Position numbers and translations under genes: made by a program. Below, piece by piece: positions 45,863 to 58,074 of a DNA stretch of 64,000 nucleotides; positions within the stretch are counted from its first letter, which is position 1; each line of letters begins with the position of its first letter. The DNA is from Hygrocybe punicea. Taxonomy: Eukaryota > Basidiomycota > Agaricomycetes > Agaricales > Hygrophoraceae. The notes beneath the pieces were generated by a model, which was not told the origin of the DNA, ran no database searches, and saw only the letters and a program-made list of their open reading frames with translations. The stretch spans positions 1,605,590-1,669,589 of the forward strand of contig OY744471.1 of the NCBI GenBank assembly GCA_963556145.1, written 5' to 3'.

Positions 45863-48677
45863 TAGTGCAGGGGGCAAAATTATTTTGGCGGCACTTCTGC
45901 CAATTGCCAGGCAGAATGGCAATTGCCAGGTGTGGCAGAATTCGGCAGAATTTTTTAACGCTATTTCGCGAGTTTACAGAGTTGTAGGAGGTCTGGCAAA
46001 ATTGAACATGGTATATATAAGCACAAGTATGCTACGAAGATGAGATTCCCTTGGCTGTAAGAATAGATAAGACATCCCAAGAAGCTTCCACTCGACTTGA
46101 TGCTGGTTCAACGATCTCCACGTCATCCTCGAATGCTGTGGGGGCTAAGCCATGATCCACACGATCCAGTTCTTGCAAATCATATGCCTGCGCAGCCCCT
46201 ACCACGTCCTCTTCCAACTCCGGATCTATCACCGTGACAGTCAACCCTGAGTGTTTCTCGAGTTCGTCAAATGCAGCGTCAATTTCTTCTTCAGTAATAC
46301 CTTCCGGCCCCTCGAGACTGTCGGAATCGATTGGTGTAAGCGAGAGGGGCGGTGTCCATGTGAAATTTGCTTCAAGATCTGCTTCGAGGGCAATGTCAAT
46401 TCCTGCCGCTTCACGTGTATGCATGTGTGCATGGCGACGGCGAGTTGGTTTTCCCGCAGCCCGAGCTCGTTGGTGGAGATGGTAATTGTAGTTGGCGTGT
46501 AATTTTCCGAGAGTTTCAAACGTGCTGACTGTGAGATTGCACCGTTTTACTCCTTGAACACCACCGAGATTTGAGAAAAGCCGCTCGACATCTGCGGAGT
46601 GGGGAACAACAGAGTGGAGAACAATTGCGAGCACTTTGAGAGGGTGTGCATCTGCGGAGATGTTCAAACTCTCCCACCACTCTTTTGCGTTTCCTTGACC
46701 GCCGACAAATGGAGCCTTGCAGTGGTAGTATAATTTCAGGTCTTCAACCAGCCGTCCAGCCCATCCAGCATCCTTCCGCCATTGACGTGCAATGGCAAGA
46801 GCTGTCCCACAGACCTGTTCGAACGTTCGTCCTTTGGCAGCCTGAGAAATTGCCAGCTTACGACACAATGGATGTAAGAAGAGAGCGAGGTTGTGTGTAC
46901 TTGTATTCATGTGGTGAAATTCACGGTTGAAAACCGCCTTTGCGTGCACCCAGAATCCAACATCATCATCCGGTTCCAACTCAATTCGATACATCTGCCG
47001 TGCACAACGAATGAGCTCCAGCATGCAATCTGCCAATGTGGCATCTCGGGACTCCAGGTTTCCAATGGCATCAACAAGCGGTTTACAGATTTTGATGAGT
47101 TGATGGACTCGACTCCAGTAAATGGGGTCCCGAATGACTGTGTTGATTACATCGGCATTAACAGCGGAGAGGCCATTAGTCTTCTTCTGGGCATCAGGGC
47201 GAAGGCAAACACGCTGTAATGGTACGCTGCACATTCAAGTTGTGAGTATGGAGTTTTTCTTTCGAATGTGGTGAAAACATACTGATACGCAGATATGCTG
47301 AGTGCTTGCAGGATTAGAGCATACCACCTTGACTCTGTGTTAGTCTTAAGGCTGCGCTTGATGTTCTGACTTCGAGCCTTGTCATCCAATTGCCCTCCCC
47401 AGTAGTGAGACCCATTGAAAAATGACACAATTCGTGCATTCCGTGTGATAATTTTCTTCATTGCTGGATATGCGACAATCTTCCCAATTATTGTGTTCAT
47501 GTTGTGAAGAAAACATGGGAATATCTGATCAAGAGGTTTGAGCCTGGGATCGTCAAAGCATATGACATACACTTACCAAGACCCAATAAAATTCCTCTTG
47601 AAATTTTCGGCGAAAAGACTGCATAACCGTTGGATCGTCAGTTGTCAATGCAATAAAGTTAAGCCCGTCTTCCAGATCCATCTTTTTCAAGGCACCCTTT
47701 GCTGTTTCCAAATACTTGTCAGCTGAGCCCCGGTGGCCAGTGAGGTTGTCAAGGCTTAAAACAATTGGTGGTTCACCAAGTTGAGAGGCAACACTCCCAT
47801 AAAGACTTCGACGAAGCTTGTCATTCCAACCATCAAAAAGTAAAGTTAGGCGTTTGGTTGCCTTGAGACGAGCAATGTCCTCAATCTGGATTCGTGCTGC
47901 CTCGGCATCCATAATTGTGTGACTAAGGACATAGCGGGATGGCGTAGTATATGATGGTCGGATAACATCTAGCCACTCGTGCAAGAATGGATCTTCTGCT
48001 GAGCGAAATGACATATTACTGTGAACAAGGAACCTGTTTGGTAAAAGCATGTTAAACTATATTTTATTGCTGGACAAGAAAATATAAGTAACCGGAAGAA
48101 CTTGACATCTGCTTCTGCTTTCTGCTGAGGGGATAATGCGTGATCGACATAGTGATCCAGGGTCCCTGGGCCACCTTTCCGTTTCTTCACCGTTGTCACT
48201 TCGCTTGGACCCACAACGGCATTGGAATCATGTGAAGATGCTGGAGAAGCCAAGATTGGGCCAGACCCAGGCCCCAGATGGCCCTTCTGCATTAGATTGA
48301 CCCGTGCTTCCTGACGCACTGCAACTGGAGCATTTGGACATGCTTTGGTATCTATTATGTGGAGAAGAAGCTTGTTGTCACGGCCCTCAATTTGTCGACC
48401 AGCAGTATTGGCATGTGAACAATAGTTACAATCCCAAAAGTAACGGTTGGATTTGTTAGACTTTTTCTCGAGTTTTGTAAAATGAGTGGATAGGAAGTGG
48501 TTGGTTGGCCGACCAGCGCCTTGTTTTTCTGCCATAAAGGTGGTAGGGTACTAGTAAAACTAGGTTTTTTTCTGCCATATTCTGCCAGCCACTTTTCAGA
48601 AGGGTTTGGCAACTGCCTGGCAATTGCCGTTTGGCAGAATTGGCTGGCAAAACGGCAGCATATTGCCAACCACACTA
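45863..48677 (-). mobile_element. Autonomous hAT transposon
   Basis: Left end TAGTGCAGGGGGCAAAATTA; right end reverse-complemented TAGTGTGGTTGGCAATATG. A perfect 8-bp target duplication ATAATCTG lies at 45855-45862 and 48678-48685. Subterminal TGGCAGAAT/ATTCTGCCA and CAATTGCC motifs at both ends are probable transposase sites. Length 2815 bp. It is CpG-rich relative to its flanks. Confidence 0.95.
46032..48535 (-). CDS. hAT-family transposase, apparently intact
   Basis: Four exons: 48535-48093, 48033-47577, 47524-47283 and 47226-46032, with GT-AG introns of 59, 52 and 56 nt. The joined length is 2337 nt, giving 778 aa with no internal stop. The N-terminus has a BED-type zinc finger (FWDCNYCS...LLLHIIDTKACPNAP). 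The RNase H-like core has LTLLFDGWND (first Asp), the FIALTTDDP strand, EEFYWVL|IFPCFLHNMN and ESRWYALILQ. The C-terminus has the hAT dimerisation region (LKVLAIVLHSVVPHSADVER, then LFSNLGGVQGVKR), followed by an acidic tail. Start ATG 48535 gives MAEKQGAGRPTNHF. All exon junctions are in phase and both element ends are present, so activity is plausible but not shown. Confidence 0.92.
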
Positions 48678-51186
48678 ATAATCTGCCAGATGTGTGCCTT
48701 GAGGCTAGTATGCAAGGGACTGAGATCCAAGACATTGATTTTCTCACATCCTGGTCTCCAAACCATCCACATGTAGGGATATGTGATAGCCTGAGCATAC
48801 AAAACAAGGACAGCCAGTTCTGTGAGCATTGCAGGGTCTTTTAGATTGCAATAAACATTGTGTTCCATATTATTGAAGGTTCACTTTTCTTTCTTGTCAC
48901 ATATGAGCTCAGGAAAATGAATATTCCATGGAAGATAGGTGAGGAGCTTTGTGGCTGCCCACAATGTGATTGATAATGAGTATAATTTGTCTGTGGAAAT
49001 GTTGTTGATCAGCCTTTGATCTGTTGAAAGTAAAGCTGATGGAAGCTGTGCTGTCCTTTCTTGTCATTTCAGTGGTTTAAGATTGCCCCAGCTAGATTTG
49101 TGGCTTTGATACCCCCTCATGTTGAGGCATTGAGTGCACACTGGACTCCAGCAGTAGACATATCAGCAATTGTGGGCAACCTGAGCATAGCATCATTGTA
49201 TTTGTTAGCCAAGAGAACTGGTGCTTGTATTCCACTTTTTGACCACCAGGCTGCTATAGAGATGTTTCCACCTTTAACAGAATTGAGTTCTTTGTGCTTT
49301 AAGCATCCTGCCTGAAATATTGTGCTGTTCTGCTTTGAGTAGCTTTGAAATTCCTCATATCTGATTCATAGCGCCAGGTCTTCCATCATTAAAGCATTGA
49401 GAGCTGTCTACTGGCCCCTTGAAAGCATGTCCCAAGCAGACTGGAGCCCAACAGAACTAAGTTTCTGCCATTCCACATAAGAAAGAATGGTAGAGTTGGA
49501 TGAATGACATTGAGAGGATGCAATGATAACCAAGTGCTGCTTGACTTGACTTTTCTTTCCATTCTTGCATTAATTGGACCATTTTTTTCTGATCACTTGC
49601 ATGGTTGCAATTCATGGCCTTCAACAGGCATGTGAAATCAGCTGAAAGAAGCTGGATATGGGGAGCAACAGAATCATCATTTGAGGAATAATCAGGAGCA
49701 TTGAGGGTGGTATGGTGAGAGTCATAGTTTATGTTGCAGTGTGATGTAGCATTTCCACTCACTGTAAAGCCTAAATGTTGTTCAATGCACAACCCTTGTG
49801 AAACTTGGACAAGAAACTGAGTCGGACCATCAGCTTGTGATAGCTCATAACCCCACTGAATGCATGAAGCAATACCACCTTCCATCAGAGCCCATTGTAC
49901 AGTTCAGTGGCTCATCTTGCCCTGAATGGTGAAGAGGTCCCTCTGGACCTCTCCACGTGCTCATGCAGGAATTGAGTGGAACAATGTGGATATTGAAGGA
50001 TGATGCTGACTGCTACATTTGGAATCCTACTGACTAAGGTTAACCATGGGAGCCATGTCACATGATCAGTCCCTTGCCTACTCCAACAGAAAACCCCATC
50101 AATCCATCAATTTTGTGAAGGACTGCCCCAACTGAACCTTGAGAACATTCAGCCTTGAAAAGAATCCATGCTAGTGCTCAGCCTGGTGAGTATAGGTGCC
50201 TTTGTGAGTGAGCTTCCACACTAGTGACTTCTTTGCATGAAGGCTGGCTGATGTCAATGCTTTTCTGGCTGCTTGGATGTAGCACATCTGCAATTTGCAT
50301 GTCTTCTTTCTTGAATCAACTAGTTGTTGTTTAAGGTGGCTGTTTTCCAACAAGACTTGTTCTACCTTGGTTGCAAGTGCTGAGACCTGGAGCTGAGCAT
50401 GCTGCCTGACCTCAGAAAGTTGATCCACTGTCTGGGCCAGTGTTGCATAGGTATTGGGAAGCTGTATTGACTTGATTTTTTCAAGCTCAACAAGCATACT
50501 ATGTAATTCTTCACTTAAGTGGTGGATTCCACATAATGACATAATTCCAATATCTGGTGTAATACAATCAAACTAATTCAACCACAGAAATATGGTGATG
50601 TTGTAACCTTGTATCTCATTTCATTTGTATCAATCTATCACCTATCATTGCTATCAAGAATACACATACTGGGTGCATTTCTATAGGAATAAATGTGGTT
50701 CCAGTTAATGTGGGAACAAGAAGTGACAGCCAAATGTCAGCAAATATCTAATCTGGTTAGTTTGGCAGGTCAGATCTTGAAAACATATCTTGTATTTTAT
50801 TCAGAGGGGTACCCCCTCCTCAACAGATTTTGAGTTTATTCATTATGTATTGAGTCTGCTTTTGGAAACAGAGTCTAAATATTTTTCTGGGGTCTTTGTG
50901 GTATTGGAATTGTGTGATTTTGATTATATTTATTCCTGCATCAGGGAAATAGCCAAGAGTGTGTGGCTGGTATAAACTGGTATAAACTAGCATATACCAA
51001 TTTTACCCTTGGCTATTTTGCTGATGAGGCTGTGGAAAGGCACTCTAAGACTGCTCTAATGACAAGCCGTATAAGGCAAGGATGCACGTGCACCTGCCAA
51101 ATAGAACCACCCTAATTAATAATAAAGGAAATTTTAAAAAAATTAATGAAAATGCGCCTTGTGTGCCATATTGGGACTCATCCGCA
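48678..51186. other. CpG-depleted DNA with decayed ORFs
   Basis: Very few CpG. Two minus-strand frames remain open: 49885-49457 (unrecognised) and 50542-50171. The latter encodes heptad-like coiled coil (EELHSMLVELEKIKSIQLP, ATKVEQVLLENSHLKQQLV) and ends SLVWKLTHKGTYT, an ending reminiscent of coiled-coil ORFs linked to large DNA transposons in mushrooms. Neither has credible gene structure. Confidence 0.45.
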
Positions 51187-54100
51187 CTATGGCGTGCCAG
51201 TGTCTTCATTCAAACTCTTCCTTGTCATGGCTCGTTCAATCCTCGCGGCAGCAGCCAACACCGTCCCACTCCCACTCCCACGCCCACGCCAACCCCCCTT
51301 CCAATACACACCACCCTCTTCAATCCCACCACCACCAGCACCAGCACCGTCACCATAGTGACCCCGACGCGCCCAATCTAGTTCCCGTACCAGGTCCCGC
51401 GCATCCGAATCGGGGTCCTCTATCATCACCTTGGTCTCTGAATCATCAACCTTCACCTTAGCCTGAGCCTTAGCATTATTAGCCTTAGCATTAGCCTCAA
51501 TCTCAGCCTCAGCCGCCTCTTTGGCAAACAAACTCCCCGTCCCGATTCCAACACCAACCCCACCTGTCCCAGCTCCAGCTCCGGCCCCAACACCTAATCC
51601 AGCACCAAATCCCAACCCCAAACCTCCGACAACACTCCCCTTACGCCTCAACCCCCGCCGCGATGGCCCCGAACCCGAACCCGAACCCGAACCCAAACCC
51701 GGCGATATTGGCCCAGGACTCGCAGCCGTTGACAGTCTCCTTGGAACTACTACAACAGGGAGACGCGTCGTCCGACTCGCAGTCGGCGGCGGTGACGACG
51801 GTGACATGGCTGCCCGGGCGATAATCGATTGTGGTGACCCCAATGTACGAATTCCAGAGTGAGGGACGTAGCGATGATGTGGTGACGACGGTGACGACGG
51901 TGACGCCAAACCTAACACTATCGACGATGACGAAGATGGCGACGAAGATGGCGACAACACCCCACCACGACTGACATCATGAGAATGAGAGCGACGCGAC
52001 GGTGACGCAGCAGCCCGGACGATAATAGCCTGCGGGGACCCCAATGTGCGTATTACAGGTACAGGTACAGGTACAGCAGGTGCCACAGCGTGGGATGCAT
52101 GGGGTGCCTGACGATGGTCATGATCATGATCATGCGGTGACGACGGTGACGACGGTGACGCCAAGCCCAACGTTGCCCACGAAGGTGCAGTAGACGTCTG
52201 CGGCTGCGCACGGAGAGATAGCGGCGAAGGAACCTTCTTCTTTATCGGCATCACGAGTTGGATAGGCTTCCCAGTCTCTCCACCCCCACCCCAATCTCCA
52301 ACACCCCGTCCCCGTCCCCTCCCACTCCCACTCCCACCCCCTCGCCCTCGCCCCGGCCCTCGTCCACTTGTACCCCCACTCACACCCACCCTTGCCACCC
52401 TTGCCCCCATCGCACCCGCACCAGCAAACCGCGCAAACGCCTCCTCGAACGTCGGCAAGTCCACTCTAGACCCAAAAGTCGGAGTCCCACACCGCGAGCT
52501 CGCAACACCTTGACCTGCTTGTGATGGTGCTGGTAATGCTGGTGCTGGTGCTGGTGTTGGTGCCGGAGCCGGTGGTAGTGATGGTGGTACCACCTTATGA
52601 ACACCAACATTTTCCACCTCCACTTCTACCATCACCTCCACCTCCGCTTTTGTCCTACTCACACACCCATTCCCCAAACTCTCCACGGTAACGGCAGACG
52701 CAGCAGACGCAGACACACTGGCAGACGAAGAAGATCCAACAGACGCAAAACTCTCCCCTGCCGACACGACAGGCACTTTCACGGGTATGGGTATGGATAC
52801 GGGCACCGCCACGATATGCCCAAACAACGAGCCAAGAGGCCTCGTAACCCGTACGACCTTCCAACCCGCGGACGCCGTCAACGCCACGATCTCACGGAGC
52901 GTACGCTCTTGCGCGTTGAACGTCACCTGCATCTGTTACGTATAACAAGAATAAAGAAAGCATCACCATCGCCACCCCGCGCGCACACACAAACACACAG
53001 ATACGTCAGTTTTCGGCTTCTTTTTATTTATAAAAAAGATCTTGCTTCTTCACGCAAGGGGAGGGTGGGGAACCAAAAGGACAACAAAAGAACTCACGGT
53101 CAGATCCATCCAATAACCCTGTGCGCTTCCCTTGCCTAAATTTGCCAACAACGGTGGACACGCCAGCATGGTCTCTGCGCCCTCCACACCATCGCCATCA
53201 CCATGTCCGCTACTACTATTGCCATTGGCACCGACACTAGCACCACTCCCAAAGTCATCCACACACGCCAAAGGAAGCACGAAATCTGCAATGACCAAGT
53301 ACGTCCCTAGGTCACTGCTGCCGTCATCGTCCGTGTCACAGTCCTCTTGAAGTTCCCCCCCATCCTCTTCCTCCTCAAATACATGCATCCCCGTCGGTGT
53401 CCGTGCCCGTGCCCGGGGATGGGATCGAGCTGTCGGGACCCTTGCTGCCTCACGCAACCGCAGCAATATGCGGCGCGCAAACTCATCAGGCCAATCGTGG
53501 AGCACGACGCGGAGGAGGAACACGGATGCGTCCCGGATAGGCTGCGGAGTGAAAAAGTCGTGCACTTGTGTGTGTATTGTGAATGAACAAAAATAAGACA
53601 GATGCAACGAAGACACACACCTTGGAATCGTGCACGACCCGAGTCCAGCATGTCTGGACACCTATCTCGCCATGCGCGCTCGCCCATAGCGACAACGACT
53701 TGGCGGTCCTGCACGACGAAACGGAGGTGATCGTACCTACTGGCTAAGAGCATTGCAGTGGAGCCGATACCGCCGCCGACATCTACCACAGTGCTTCCTA
53801 TGGGCAGTGCTGCCCAGTCAAATGCTAGATGTATGCATACGAGGGCATTACGATTGCGATGCGAATGCGGGGTGAGTGGGTGAGTGAGTGAGTGGATGGT
53901 AGATGGAGAAGACTGACCGTTAAGGATTGCACCGGGTGCCTCCCAAGAGCCGGAGCCTGTCATTGCCTTTCCGAAACGTTCGAGCCTGTATCTATTATTC
54001 CGGTCTCCTTTACTCAAGCTGTGGTCCTGAATTTTCCCATTTGCAAAAGCAATTGTGTCCACGTCCGCACCGGCACCGGCATCGGGGTCGGTGCCACCCT

Positions 54101-55107
54101 CCTCCAACCAGCCAAAGAAACCCTTGTCGGTGTTGAAAGCGAAATTGAAGGGGGCGTGGGTTGGTTCACGGGAATGGCGTGTTTCTGGGGTGAGGAGGTA
54201 TGCTTCTGTGAGATGAGCGGATGATTTGAATAGCTCATCGGTGCTTTTGTTGGGTCAGTTTGGAATTGTAGTTGCGAACACGAAAGGTGAGGGGGGGATA
54301 ACGCACCACATGCCGACAAAGGCAGCGATGCCGTTCGTACCGTCATACTTGCCTTCCTTGCTGAAAGAAAAGTGTATTAGCGATGCTGGGGAAGAAGGGG
54401 GACCGCATACTTGGCGACGAGGACGCGCCAATCCTTGCCGGTGTCGAGCATGCTACTGATGCGGTTGTTGGCGAATACATTGGGCGCGACTTCGCGGGTG
54501 ATGTGATGGGTTGCGAGGAGACGCAAGATGTGTCCTGCGAAGAAGGGGGGGGGAGGGGGGGTTAATCCACGGTGATAATTGCGAGGGGGGAGCACTCACC
54601 GAGCTTGCTGGCGTCCATTCCGATACGTGCCGCGATTTCCTTTACGTGAATGCCATTGGGCCCTGCCTCACGGAGGATTTCTACGGTATGAGAAGCCTCG
54701 AGGAGACGAAGGCACGAAGGGAGGTGGTACTGTAGCAGGGACGTCAGCTTTGATACGAAGAAGAGAGAGAGAAAGACGGACTGCCATGCTTGCGTCGCAG
54801 AGAGAGAGGAAAGGGCTCTGCGCTGTGCAGGCTATCTGTCCACATGCTGCTACGATGCGGGTGATGGCAGCGACGACGACGGGGTGTGCGGCCAGTGTTT
54901 CTGAGGGAGCCGAGACGTCGTAGGGCAAGTCGATTGAGGGGAAGTCGAGGTGGGGAGAGGTGGGGAGGGTCGGGGACGTCGGGGACGGTGAGGGGAGAGG
55001 GGAAGGGGGCGGGGAAGCGTAGGGGGAGTTGAAGGAGTAGAACGCGTGTATGTCGTCGATGTTGTCGGAGACGATGGCGAGAAGAGCACGGAGGTGGTCA
55101 AAGGTCA
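51187..55107 (-). CDS. SAM-dependent O-methyltransferase with long C-terminal tail
   Basis: ATG 55107 (MTFDHLRALLAIVSDNIDD). Exons give an N-terminal helical dimerisation region (SIDLPYDVSAPSETLAAHP, YHLPSCLRLLEASHTVEIL) and a winged-helix segment (HILRLLATHHITREVAPNVF). The methyltransferase core follows: VVDVGGGIGSTAMLLASRY is the SAM-binding motif, FRFVVQDR-like strand II is read as HLRFVVQDRQVV, and VLHDWPDEFARRIL carries the family's catalytic-His HDWPD motif. The last exon (52932-51187) starts with the normal family end (FNAQERTLREIVALTASAGW, KVVRVTRPLG). It then runs about 540 residues of Ser/Pro/Gly/Ala low-complexity sequence ending ARIERAMTRKSLNEDTGTP. Typical members are near 450-500 aa, so the tail is unusual. 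Substrate unknown. Confidence 0.85.
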
Positions 55108-57060
55108 TTGTTGGGGATAAAAAAGAGAAAAAGAGGCGTATATATAGGTTTCCAGATAAAGAACAGTCAATTCCTAATATGGATATAGCATTTCTCACGT
55201 CAGATCTCGTGACTTTATCGCAGATGGTAAAACAGATTCCCAAAAGCGGTTCGTGCTAACGTCAGTTCCCACTCCCTTCAATCTCCCTTTCTCTTCTGAC
55301 AGCGTGCTTACAATAACAGCTAACGTTGAGGCAACGCGTCAACGCGTCAACTCTGAGTCTGAGCAAATTAACTTACGTCACAATCCCTGCAATAACATAC
55401 GCCATCACCAACATAGAATTCAGAACAACACTTGCAGCGAATCCGTCATGCCGAATCTCAGCATTATAAAACACGGCAACCACACAACGCACCGGGCAAA
55501 CGACCGGTACAAGTTGTATCACAACGCAACTGTCACACTCGTCTCCACCGTAACAAAAGCATACCATACGGCTGTTAAAAAAACCAATCAGCACCACGGA
55601 GCCAGGATATAAGCTCAAAACCCACGCACGGCGTACACCTTAAACTCCACAGCGCTCGTGGTTTCCACCTAATGAGACACTCAACACTATTTTGTCCACC
55701 GTCAGCCTCTCATTCGCAGCTCACATGCCGTAGGACTTACCGATGCCCGTCGCATAGGTCGACAGCGATACCACACGAAGAACGTGGAGAGGAGTGGAAA
55801 TGGGTTGGAAGGTAGAGTATCGATGTCAGGGTCGGTTTCCGGAGGTCTGGGTAGACACCGGGACAATCTACGCCATCATAAACTATCATTAAATCCAACC
55901 TTAAAAATCGGCCATGCACAGCTCGATTTCGAATGCAAGCGTACGGGCCAACAGCAGGAATAGTGTCGATATCGCCGGCATGACATCACTCTGGGCGTGT
56001 ATGTCTCGGAGCACTAGGAAAGGTTGCTAGATAAGATTGATCAATAGAATCAAAGGGGACAACTGACAAGGTATAAGATTTTTCTAGTAGTTCTGCGGCC
56101 CGGGGCCGTAGCTAGGATCTCTTTCTTAACGCAGATTACGGCCTGATATCCCACAGGAGCCAGAGGTGTCAGCATGAGGAAAAAGTATAACGGGTTACGT
56201 CATTCGAGCGCTCATGGCGGTAATTGTGAGTCGTCGTTCCGAAGAAAGAATAACTCGCCAGACAACAGCAACGAAGGTCTGGCCAAGGTACTCGGCAACT
56301 TCACCATATGAACGTTTCGTTTGAGCATTTAGCGTGGCTTGCCGGGACAAATAAGTTGAACCAAACCTCCAAGTTAATTTCTTCCCCAAGGTCAAGTTGG
56401 CCCGTTAAAATCAAAGAATGATTGAAAGTGGTCTATCATGTAATATGATGCGCAGTGATACAGTAGTCGGGCAAGAAGACGTCCGCCGCTGGCTGGCCGC
56501 TTTGTTCTAAAAAGTCAACGGATCAACTGCGCTAACCACCTGTACGTTTTCAAGAATTCTACATTGTCGCAATGCAATGCTTGAAAGCCAAGATGAACCT
56601 ATGCTGCAAGACAAGACTACAAAATCGATCATACACGCTGAATACCGCAGAGCTAGAGTACACATGTACGTACCTGAGACTTCACACCTTCTATTTTAGC
56701 AAATCTACAAAAATATGCTGCCATAGTGGAAGTCTTCGCACCCGCTTCAGTAGATCCACACAGACTTCACGAGATAAACCAGGTATAGCATGCATTATCT
56801 CGTTGATCAGTTCATGGTGTGTAACAGGCAAGAAACTGTAGCATTTCTTTGTTCAGTCCCCTGTCACTCCCTATTGATGTGAAAAAAAAAACTGACACAT
56901 GGTTCAATTCAATATTTAGCAGGATGAGATACCCAGGCTGCGAGGACTCGATATTTCCGAAACTCTCGAATATTGACTGGAAATCTTTAATCGATTGAAC
57001 AGATTGCCGATAATAGTAGAGTGGGAGTGAGCAATTCATTCGAAGATAGGTTGGTTCCTG
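55108..57060. other. Intergenic, promoter side of the methyltransferase; duplicated at 61.1-62.1 kb
   Basis: From 55108 to about 55800 the sequence recurs, diverged, at about 61081-62100 (shared AACTCTGAGTCTGAGC, CAACCACACAACGCACCGGG and CCAATCAGCACCACGGAGCC). From 55800 to 57060 I see only the weak remnant listed separately. Confidence 0.6.
56195..56395 (-). pseudogene. Possible cyanate-lyase N-terminal remnant
   Basis: The minus-strand frame contains ATLNAQTKRSYGEVAEYLGQ then TFVAVVW, which resembles the helical N-terminus of cyanases (K-x-SY-x-E-V-A-E-x-LG, then VAVA). The catalytic C-terminal domain is not visible downstream, so at best a fragment remains. Chance resemblance is possible. 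Confidence 0.25.
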
Positions 57061-57720
57061 CTAGTGGTCCTTGATGGATGCTGTTTTCACGACCCACTTC
57101 ACTAGCACCACATCACAAAGGAGCCACGACAACAGCTCTGGGGATGCAACCTCGAACCAACGCTTGAACAGGGCGAATGTGCATACGATATCACAGTATT
57201 CCCGTGGATAGTGAACCTCGAACATGTCTTCGCTCCCAAAAGGTAATTGTCGCCAGTGTGTGAAATCCTGTTCCTCGATATTTATCTTAAAGTGCTTTAT
57301 GGTAAACATGTACATCGGGTTCCGAGGGTCTGCGTGCAGTTTTTCGGCACCCCCGCGGAAGACGTCCATTCGCTGTGGGGCCCATAGGTCGTCGTCGTCA
57401 GTGAAAGAGAGGTACGTGTTCGATTCTTGTTCGCGCGTGACATATTGTTTCTTGTGAAGGGCCGTCATGATAGCGTGATAACGATCAAACTGGGCGTGTT
57501 TTTTCGAGAACAGGAACGTGTGGACGGTGCTGTTATTGTCTTTCTTGAGTTTTGCATCGATACGTTTCCTGAGGTCGTCAGTCTCGAAAGATATCCCGAG
57601 GTACAGTTTGAATTTGTTGGTCGTCTGGGCAGAGATGGAGTCGAGGAGATACTCAAGCTGCTGGGCTCGAACATCGCCACAGACGTGTGATGCACACAGG
57701 CAGAGGAGTGTCACGGTCAT
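57061..57720 (-). CDS. Glycosyltransferase-like protein
   Basis: Single-exon frame, 219 aa from ATG 57720 (MTVTLLCLCASHVCGDVRAQ). The N-terminus begins directly in a Rossmann-like strand followed by QLEYLLDSISAQTT, as in family-2-type glycosyltransferases. The acidic box SFTDDDDLWAPQRM (about 57385-57430) is the expected nucleotide-sugar/metal site. No signal peptide is present before it. The end SWLLCDVVLVKWVVKTASIKDH may be truncated or extended by unseen exons. It is divergent from the plus-strand TM protein, whose ATG lies about 150 bp away. Confidence 0.6.
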   Translation of the reverse strand: MTVTLLCLCASHVCGDVRAQQLEYLLDSISAQTTNKFKLYLGISFETDDLRKRIDAKLKKDNNSTVHTFLFSKKHAQFDRYHAIMTALHKKQYVTREQESNTYLSFTDDDDLWAPQRMDVFRGGAEKLHADPRNPMYMFTIKHFKINIEEQDFTHWRQLPFGSEDMFEVHYPREYCDIVCTFALFKRWFEVASPELLSWLLCDVVLVKWVVKTASIKDH

Positions 57721-58074
57721 GAGCAGGGCCAAGTAGGATGAGATCGATAATTCGAGTTTTCTGATACGTGGATCAAACAAAAAAACTACTGCAAATGAAT
57801 TCGAAAACTCACTGCACGCCCTTCGGGATGAAGCACAGGTCCGTTGGTCACGTGTCCCGCTTTAGCGATAACGATGGCTCTAATAGCCGCTCTATCGCTG
57901 AGGGCCGCCATCCCTACGGTGCTGGGGAAAGCTGCAGATGTTCCAAGGCCAACACAGGGTTATCAAATCGGTGATCCTTCGTCAGGAACCGACATCATTA
58001 TGCCGGTGTCGGTCGCCCAATGCGACCCCGTTATCGTTTACCACAACATCATCAGGAAATTGAACACCAAATGA

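Noticed and set aside
53132..53590. Plus-strand frames opposite the methyltransferase
   Set aside because: Shadows of the GC-rich antisense coding exons; no independent gene features.
55373..55618. Minus-strand Cys/Val-rich frame, also present in the duplicate at 61647-61913
   Set aside because: The two copies differ by indels that do not preserve the frame well; more likely non-coding upstream sequence.
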